64,000 nt of DNA, taken from NCBI GenBank assembly GCA_033064195.1, contig JARBJD010000083.1, positions 62,001-126,000 on the forward strand. The letters are read 5' to 3'. A model generated the notes under the pieces. The model worked only from the letters and a program-made list of their open reading frames with translations, was not told the origin of the DNA and did no database searches. The DNA comes from Blattamonas nauphoetae. Taxonomy: Eukaryota > Preaxostyla > Oxymonadida. Made by a program: the position numbers and the translations under genes. Every line of letters begins with the position of its first letter. Positions within the stretch are counted from its first letter, which is position 1. Below, piece by piece: positions 56,695-64,000 of this stretch.

Positions 56695-59600
56695 ATGAAC
56701 TCAAAAAGCTTTGAGTACACTATTTCCTCGGATCGTGGAGCTATTCCTCCTCCAAACACAACCCAATCATTTCTTGCTTTTCTCGGAACAGATGATGTTT
56801 CTCGAGCCAAAATCTCATGGTCAGTTTGTCTCATGTTTTGTTTTCAAGATTTTTCAGGATCTGATGGCATGGTTTGTTGAAGTTGTACTATTTTTGGATC
56901 ATCGACTCAAACTCTTGCCTTCTGCCCCGCCTCTGACCACTGATGATATTCGAATTGATAACTCTCGTGTTGTTTGCATCAGTTTGTTGTTTTGTTTTCG
57001 CGTACTTCCTCTTTTCAGATCCTCCTCCTTCAGCCAGTTCAACACCTCGCGACGACGCCTTCTCATCAGACCTTTCTGTCATCTGCGAACTTTTTCTGAC
57101 ATCTCTTCTGATTCTTGAAGATAATTCTACACTGGACTATCCCCTTGATCCAAATCATCGTTTTCTCATCTTCTGTCGAATCTTGTCGAACACGCTGAAC
57201 TCTTTTGTGCAATCAGGCGATCTCATCGTTCAAGAAACATGCCCAATTGATGCTAGTGTCCCTTTTCTCCAAATTTGGCTCACATTACACGCTAAGTATC
57301 ACGACGAATTTACCATTTTTACCTTAGAAATCATCAGACGTCTTGTGACAGCGCTGGTGGGCGAACGTGCTCGGCGAGGCCTGTGGACATTGCCTGAACA
57401 TTCTATTTTCCGACAGAAGGATGTGGAAACCTCAAAAGAACTGGCGGATGTTGTGAATGCTGTTCGAAAGCGATACACAAAGGAGACGATACAAGAAGAG
57501 ATCTTGATCTTTCATGAGTGGAAGGGTTTGATGAGGAAAATTGTTGAGGGTGAAGAAACGATGGTGTGTTTCTTGTTTTCAGATTTCATTTGGTGTTTCT
57601 GTTTCAGTGTGACATCTCATTCCTGCGAAATGGGTAAGTCTAGGCTCAGATCTGGAAAAGTCTAGGCGCAGATCTGCAGATCGGTCTAGGCACAGATCTG
57701 AAAGTCTACACGCAGATCCGTCATTTTCTCGTTCATTTCGACTAAAACACATTTTTAATCAATGAATTCGATGTGAAATGTGAAGTTAGTGTCGAGACTC
57801 TCGCTTTTTTGGGATTATAATTTGGAGTTGACTTGGAAGTTGATCTCACCCACCCTGGAGTGAACAACTGTTCAATGGGCTTATAAAGAGCTTATTCGTC
57901 ATGTAAACAGTGATGATCTCACTCTCCGTTTGATTTTTCTCTCTATTTCGATTTATATATCATTCACTTTCCTCAGTCTGTCTTGTTTCATGATCACGAT
58001 CGTAATCGCAGTTTCAAATGACTTGAAAAGACTTCCTCAACACAAATCGGCATGTCTGGACGTCCTCGACCTCGCCACATGTACTATTGGCAGCATCATT
58101 CGATGAGGGACCAGAATCTCACCGAACGAGTTCTATCTCATCATCGCGGAATCTCTCAACCATCAAGACCCTCCTCGTCAGCAGCAACCGACATACAATC
58201 AACAAGTGCTTGTTTCTGAAGATGGCCAAGCAGATGCGCCCAGTTAGGAGATCCAGATGACAATCAGGTCTCTGATGCACTCACAACAGGATCTTGTGAA
58301 AGATACTCGACTCCCACTTCTCTACTCAGACGATGTTATGTCGTATCCCCTCCATCATCATGTTAAAGCCCTTGAGAATCGAAACAAACACGAGCAGCCT
58401 CCAGGCAAGGACAACGATGTCCAGAACCCGCTTGTCGATTCTGGACGAGTTGTTGTCGCCTTCCCAGATCAACAAAAGGACTTTTCTCCCTTCCTTTCTC
58501 AGAACGAGCACAGCACTGTCCGTTAACAGGCACAACGGTATGCCAAACAGAAGGCCGACTCCCTCTCAAACAGAGAGGGTTTTGCGAACCAACAGCAACA
58601 GCACATCAACCCACAGTTTCCGCAACAATCGTCTGCTGCCATTGTCACGCAGAATTCCCAGTCATATCGTCGTCCACCGCAACAATCAGAGAATCAGGCA
58701 TTCGATGAAGAATATGTTTCGTCTCGCACCAACCAGCAATCTTAACGAGATTTTTCTTGTTCATTTACCATGCCTCTCGCATACACCAACCAATATCAGC
58801 CAGAAACCACACATCAATCAAAACCAATCTCGAGACCGCGGTACTCGCAAGAAGACATCCCCCACTCCACCCAATCATCTTTCTACAAACACCAATCTCC
58901 CCGTTCTGACGGCTGACAAACCAAATCCTTCCTGAATTTGTCCATTTCACATCACTCAACATTGTGATCCAATTACAACGTCTATCATCACTTTCACAAT
59001 TGAAACACCATGCGCAACGAATTTGTCCAACTTATCAATTAAAAGAACCACAAGACGAGTCAATTACTTCGGAATTGTCTTCAGATTTGCCGTTCGATCT
59101 CGACATTGCACTACAACCATCATCACCATCAAGATCGCTGTTCCTCTCCAATCAGTACGATCCCCGAATGGTCTCAGAGGGAAAAACCGAGCAGGACATG
59201 TTGAACAATCATTATTATTTGTGGACGTTCGACCAACATCGCCCCAGTTGAGACTGAATTATTGAATAGCAGATACGAAGATAAGAGGTGAATATCCATG
59301 TATGCACTTAGAATCGTCAATGCAGACCATTTTTCATTGTTTTGCACTTGTTGTCTTCGTCAGTTTCTGTCAGCCTTTGATCTTGTTTTATTCTCTATCT
59401 CGCCAAATTCCATTGATGTAACATTTATTGTTATTCAGATCATCCACACTGTAATTGGCAGTCTGCCAACACTACTCAAACCGCTAGTAGATGCCATTCT
59501 GATTCAGAAGAAGTCAGGACAAAGCATGGAAGAAAAATTGAAAGACAAGAAGAGAGAAGAAGAAAAAAGTAAGAAAGGGAGCAGAAAATGAGTGCGTCGC

Positions 59601-61480
59601 TCGATTCTGGCTGAATATCCAACCGATTGACGAGTATGACATCTTCCACAACCATCTTCAATTCTCCCTTCATCAGTATTCTCCTCGTCTCTCCTCCCTC
59701 CCAGTAGCATTAAATCCTTTCTCACCACCTCCTCCTCCCATCATCTCGCTCTATTTTCCCACGATGCCTTCTCCCTCCTCTCAATCACCTCACTCCGCAT
59801 CCACTGCTCATATGGATGAGACCAGACACCTCTAAGTTGTTCGTTCATTTCCAGCCTTCTTACACGTCACGACAAACCAACGCGATTGATCAAATTGCTT
59901 CAAATGACCACTTCCTCCTTGATCAACCCAGGACATGTTTGAACATTGGGAAAACAGATGGAAGAATGTCAAAAAGTGAGAAATGAGCAATAAAAGTGGA
60001 AATGATGTCGAGATTACGATGTAGGATGTCGAAAATGTGATATGGAAGCAAAAACAAGGCAAAGTACGACGGATCTGCGTGTAGACTTTCAGATCTGCGC
60101 CTAGACCGATCTGCAGATCTGCGCCTAGACTTTTCTAGATCTGAGTCTAGACCTACCCCTGCGAAATTGGATTTTCAGATCGACTCTGACCTCTCTCCTG
60201 TTGAAACATCAGCACTTTCTACATCTTCCCACCACTTCACTCTCACTCTCGTCTCAACTCGCGTCATCGCAGACAGATCATTCGGAAACTTCATCAGAAC
60301 CGAATGAACTACCATTCGGAACAAGATCGAACACCATCAATGATACGACACTTGAATCATCTCTCGCACTCTCCCAAACCAGCATAGGCCCTTCATCAGA
60401 ATCACTCTCACTTGAGGCACAACCACCACCGTCACAAGACATACACGCATCCTTCTCGCCTGCCCCGTCAGACACTGCGTGGATGATCACTACTCTCCAC
60501 AACCTCATTTCTGCTCCTCTTCTCCAATCGGCATTCCACCACTCATCTGATTTTTCGGCATGGATTTAGTTGATGAGGTAAAGTTTAGATTGTGAGGTAG
60601 TACCAAAGTTTAGTATGTGAGGCGGTGGTTTTCTGTCGAACCATTGGAGGGCTCCCAACATTTTGGATAGATTTGTACAAGACGAGAGAAATGGAGATGG
60701 TGTCGAAGGGATTGAATCGAATGATTTGCATGAAACCTTTAAAATCATCCAATCAATGTGATCAGAAATAATCTCCCTTTTTTCGCTTTATGGATGTGGA
60801 TTTTTAGAAATTACGCAATTATCACAGAATAATGCTCATAACAGACAATAATCGAAATATAGTGAACCTGAAGATACGATGAATGGATAGTTTTCGAGGA
60901 TTTTGATTTTGATCGTGACTTTTTCGTCCGACATATTCTCTCGAGACTGTTCAAATTCTCACATTTTTCTGAAAAAGAAGCTAGGAGATTGTTTTGCTTC
61001 TGTTTTGTCTGTTCGAACCCTCAGATGACCAACTATTGGCATCTTCTCTCTACCTCACAATCTAAATCCCAACCTCATCAACTAAACTGTACCTCACCAG
61101 GTGAACTTTACCTCACCAACTAAATTCATGCCGATTTTTCAATAATATCCGATATCGCTCGGCGTTTCATTCTGTCACCTGATTTCAATGAGAAGTTTAG
61201 CGTCTCACTTTTTGATGAGGAAGATGACGAAACCATCATCAATTCTCTCATTCTCTGCTACCGTGTGTGGCTCGCCCGCGATAACATATTACACATTGAT
61301 GATCCACCCGCCTTTGTCGATCGTCTTTTCTGGTGTCTCCGTAGTTCTCATCCCCGCCTTCGAGTTCATTCGCTGGTCGTCTTGATGTCGATCGTCGATG
61401 AACTTGGAGTGGAAGTGGTGAAAGATTCATCTCTCCACAGCCTTCACTTCGTTTTTCGAGATTGCCTCAACAAGAGTTGA
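56695..61480 (+). CDS. helical host protein of about 500 residues, gene split by elements C and D
   Basis: Exons 56695-56823, 56858-56966, 57019-57563 and 57608-57631, the last continuing at 60168-60548 and again at 61133-61480. Introns are 34, 52 and 44 bp, GT-AG (donors GTTTGT, GTGTTG, GTGTGT). It starts MNSKSFEYTISSDRG. A helical N-half (FLQIWLTLHAKYHDEFTIFT, EIIRRLVTALVGERARRG) is followed by a Ser/Thr-rich linker (SSLALSQTSIGPSSESLSLE) and a helical C-end (LILCYRVWLARDNILHIDD, RLRVHSLVVLMSIVDELGVE), stop at 61478-61480. Removing C and D with one duplicate each leaves the frame open. HEAT/ARM-like in style; no name. C-end helices pair like armadillo repeats, which is inference. Confidence 0.75.
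57632..60158. mobile_element. element C: non-autonomous MULE-like transposon
   Basis: Inverted ends of about 95 bp start GGGTAAGTCTAGGCTCAGAT (left) with a near-identical complement at the right, and contain repeated GTCTAG/AGATCTGCGC modules. The 9-bp duplicate CTGCGAAAT is exact at 57623-57631 and 60159-60167. Same family as B. No transposase. It is inserted in exon 4 of the 56695-61480 gene. The left end contains GGGTAAGT, a good splice donor in the host's sense direction. Confidence 0.88.
58050..58744 (+). pseudogene. captured gene fragment in element C
   Basis: Plus-strand frames: 58050-58220 (contains MSGRPRPRHMYYWQHHSMRD or an overlapping frame) and 58257-58744, interrupted once at 58526. 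The latter contains LLYSDDVMSYPLHHHVKALE and a Gln/Ser-rich stretch (ENQAFDEEYVSSRTNQQS). A longer overlapping frame at 58333-58935 is low-complexity and probably a shadow. A separate frame at 59298-59591 (contains VIGSLPTLLKPLVDAILIQK) may be another captured exon. No family was recognised. Confidence 0.4.
60557..61132. mobile_element. element D: 576-bp MITE
   Basis: The inverted ends start GGCATGGATTTAGTTGATGA (left) against GGCATGAATTTAGTTGGTGA (right complement) and carry repeats of a TGAGGTAAAGTTTAG module. The 8-bp duplicate GATTTTTC is exact at 60549-60556 and 61133-61140. An 8-bp TSD points to hAT or a similar superfamily, but the ends are unlike H1/H2. Non-coding. Confidence 0.8.
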
Positions 61481-62353
61481 CAGATCCTTGTCGCTTGAGT
61501 TATCATTTGGTCGGAATTCTTCTAATTGAAGAATGAACTGAAGATATTCTTTGCTGGCTTCAATTTGAGAGATTTTCATCTGGAATTTCGGGTTCACACG
61601 AACGTAGTATGTATAATGATTTGGTCCTCTTTAAGATAAAATTGTCAAACAAGGTATCATCTGAAATACAATGAGCTTCATAAAAAGAGAAATTGTTGGT
61701 TGCTTCTCCCTCCTTGTCATTCTCATCTTCAACTCTTTCTCCTCATTTCTTGTTCATTCCGACTTCTTTAAGGTTCATTCCCACACATGCCCTCCACTCT
61801 CTCCATTCCTGCCTCGGAGTCGAAATTGATTGCGTTCTTTTGCTTTTTTTCATGACGATCGTCAAAAGCAAGTCCATTATTTTTTTTGTTTTCATCATGT
61901 CATTCTCAAAATAAGACTCAAAATTCTTGAATATTGAAGATTGGTTCTCCAATTCGAGATTGAGAACATTCAACCACTTATCATTCATTATAAACTATTA
62001 TTGTCCGAAATGGAGAGGAATGAAAACCTACCCATAACTTGACTCTGCCGAAATCCCAGACGAAAACGACTCATATACGTTCGAACTTCAGAGTTCGAAT
62101 TTTCTTCCGCTCTGCTTTGTCTTCTGCGATGTCGAAAACAAGTCAGAATGAACGATTGGTGTTCCTGATGAAGTTTGTTTGGTGAAAAAGAAATCATGTT
62201 CTCAACACGATGAAATGCAATGCTCATCGATGTTGATGATGAAAAGGCACGTGAAAAAGAAAAAATGTCAAAAAAACTGAAAAAAAGATTAGATTACTCG
62301 CGATATCATCCAAAGAAATTGAATCGAATGGTTGTGGAGATATCCCGTTGTCA
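61481..62353. other. convergent intergenic region; one doubtful small frame
   Basis: Lies between the ends of the plus-strand helical gene and the minus-strand RRM gene. A plus-strand frame at 62220-62444 starts MLIDVDDEKAREKEKMSKKL and is well ordered for about 46 residues, but it then reads antisense through the RRM gene's Pro-rich tail as Gly/Cys repeats. It could be a captured or relic exon. Nothing else is supported. Confidence 0.4.
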
Positions 62354-64000
62354 CTACAAATGGGGTGGGGGTGGAGGGGATTGTGGGTGTCGATGCGGTG
62401 GAGGAGTAGATTGCGGGTGTGGTGGGGGTGGAGGAGGAGATTGAGGGTGCCGACGTGGTGGAGGCTGTGGCTGGAAGGGAGAGTCTGTTGATTGGTGTGG
62501 GGGGTTTTGCGGAAGTGGTGGGGGTGACACACTCATTGGTGAGACAGACCCGCGTGAGAAACGATTACCACCAGCGCGATCTTCACGAACTTTGATGCGG
62601 TTCGAGAGGAGAACTAAAGAGCCGCTTTTGCTGATGGCTTGCTGTGCATCGCTCATTGTCTTGAAACGCACAACGGCTGACACAGTCTGGTCGGGTGGGG
62701 CAGTGTGAATGAGCAAATTGGTGATGATCGAAGTTGGGAAGAGAATGTTGATGATATCGCTGGGAATCACTCCATTCGGAAGATTCGTCAAGTACACCGA
62801 CGATGATTGCAGTTGGGTGGGCGGTGGAGAACGACTCGCACGTTGTGTGTTTTGTCGAGCCGAAAATTTCACTGTCAGACCTGGCTGCTTTGAAATCCAG
62901 CGGGACCGATCTCGAAATGCTGCATTGGTTGAACGAGCATCTGAAAACAGAATGGAACAATATTTGATGGTTTCATTGTTCTTGGGAAAGGAGAATCTCA
63001 CTGTTGTTGGATTGGCGGGATGGATCAACGCCAAGATGTCGGCTTCAGTGCATTCAGGTGAGATGGGAGCAAGCTGTAACTCCAATGGGTTAATTATATA
63101 CAGCTAGACTAGTTCTGAATTGTATTTTAATTATTCAGAAATGAACATAATTGTTCAGAAATGCATTTTTATTGTTCAGAAATGAACATAATTGTTCAGA
63201 AATGTATTTTAATTATTCAAAAATGAACAGGAATTATTCATATATGAATAGAGATTTTTCTGAAATGAACAGGGATTGTACGTAAATGAACAGTCCTTTT
63301 ACATGCATATTTTTTCGACGACACGTTTTACAAGAGGTTGAAAGAACGGATGGAACTCCATTTCAATGACCACTGTCATATATCGTCAGGTAATCGCACT
63401 GAGAGATTTTGAATTATATAAGATAAATGGTTGTTCTCATCTCAGAAGAGACCTACTTACTCTCCCGGGCCATAGTTCCAAAGTTTTCTTTAATCGGGTT
63501 CAGTTCACAGGTATTTTGACAGACGAGGAGCTAAAATCTGGTTTTTTGCGAGATAGAATTCCACCATGACAAAAATCAACCAACATCTACTCTGTCTTAC
63601 TCGTGGTTTTCATCATTTCTTATGAAAAGAGCACAAAAAATTGAACTCAAACACTGAAGGACATTGTCCAGGATAGTGCACGATAATTCCACTTCGAAAA
63701 CCAATGATCATCACCGATGACGACGATGAGATCGCCTCGATATTCTCATGTTGAGTTTAAAGTCGAGAATGAATCACAAATCTGAACACAGAGAGAGGCC
63801 GTTCAATTCTGAAAAATCACTGTTCATTTCAGAATAATCGCTGTTCATTTCTGAAAAATCTCTGTTCATTTGTGAACTATCATGTTCATTTCTGAACAAT
63901 TAAAATACATTTCTGAACAATTCTGTTCATTTCTGAAATATTAAAATACATTTCTGAAAAATTAAAATACAATTCAGAACTAGTCTACCTGTAGCTGCTG
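62354..64000 (-). CDS. RNA-binding protein with two RRM domains and a Pro-rich tail, partial, split by K
   Basis: Open from the stop at 62354 up to 63100, and, with element K and one TA removed, on to the right edge (SSYIINPLELQLAPIS), so the start lies outside. The first RRM-like unit is residues LELQLAPISPEC to about QPGLTVKFSAR. The second is better: RNP2-like VYLTNLPNGVIPSDI, RNP1-like SAVVRFKTMSDAQQAI, ending NRIKVRED. An Arg/Gly/Ser linker and a long Pro/His repeat tail (HPQSPPPPPP style) follow. Such proteins bind RNA in splicing or mRNA handling; the exact role is not readable. No introns are seen in the window. Confidence 0.75.
63101..63991. mobile_element. element K: TA-target MITE with subterminal repeats
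   Basis: The inverted ends are CAGCTAGACTAGTTCTGAAT (left) and CAGGTAGACTAGTTCTGAAT (right complement), flanked by TA at 63099-63100 and 63992-63993. Behind both ends lie arrays of an ATTRTTCAGAAATGAACA unit (about 63120-63300 and 63800-63970) in mirrored orientation, as in transposase-binding sites. 891 bp, no transposase. It sits inside the coding sequence of the RRM gene. Confidence 0.82.

Noticed and set aside
57632-60158. Long terminal repeats of a retroelement around element C
   Set aside because: The ends are inverted, not direct, with a 9-bp duplicate; no reverse transcriptase or gag-like coding is present.
62220-62444. Small plus-strand gene overlapping the RRM gene tail
   Set aside because: The second half is the antisense of Pro-rich codons. 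The ordered first half is too short to call without a homologue.

Overview
The window looks like nuclear DNA of a free-living or gut protist of the oxymonad/Preaxostyla type, most likely Blattamonas nauphoetae or a close relative. This rests on recall of protein families, not on a search. The signs are: very large surface receptors with a beta-helix ectodomain, one membrane span and a degenerate kinase tail; a fragment of a large, anonymous helical-repeat family I associate with that genus; tiny GT-AG introns (32-85 bp); and host-like gene pieces carried inside transposons. I see no rRNA, tRNA, CRISPR or bacterial operon structure.

About 60% of the window is mobile DNA, which I resolved by pairing inverted ends and target-site duplications (TSDs). 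Five elements have 9-bp TSDs and modular ends (MULE-like: A 1838-3410, B 5125-8526, C 57632-60158, E 4512-18049, I 32213-37292). Two are hAT elements with 8-bp TSDs (H1 10744-15374 and H2 37726-45757; H2 has the transposase). J (46325-48339) is a pogo-like TA-target element with a frameshifted DDE transposase. G (24328-29049) is a long-TIR TA-target element carrying a coiled-coil gene relic. Smaller pieces are M, D, K and the foldback L. Two copies of an unclassified degraded TIR element, F1 and F2, lie inside E and I. Nesting reaches three levels (H1 in F1 in E; M in B in E).

Host genes, left to right: a coiled-coil protein on the minus strand (1-1330); an orphan kinase tail split by A (1648-3481); receptor pseudokinase copy 1 (18085-24139, minus, several frameshifts) with E just past its stop and G upstream; a roughly 1,100-residue helical-repeat protein (29696-48604, minus, nine exons) split by I, H2 and J; receptor copy 2 (49325-54628, minus, one frameshift); a fragment of the anonymous multicopy family (55199-55670); a roughly 500-residue protein (56695-61480, plus) split by C and D; and an RNA-binding RRM protein (62354 to the right edge, minus) split by K.

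The striking pattern is that where elements sit in host exons, removing the element and one TSD copy gives an uninterrupted reading frame. The insertions are therefore recent, polymorphic, or dealt with by splicing or excision. Many elements also carry multi-exon pieces of unrelated protein-coding genes. A second point is that the two receptor copies share an almost identical ectodomain but have unrelated cytoplasmic tails, a likely domain swap.
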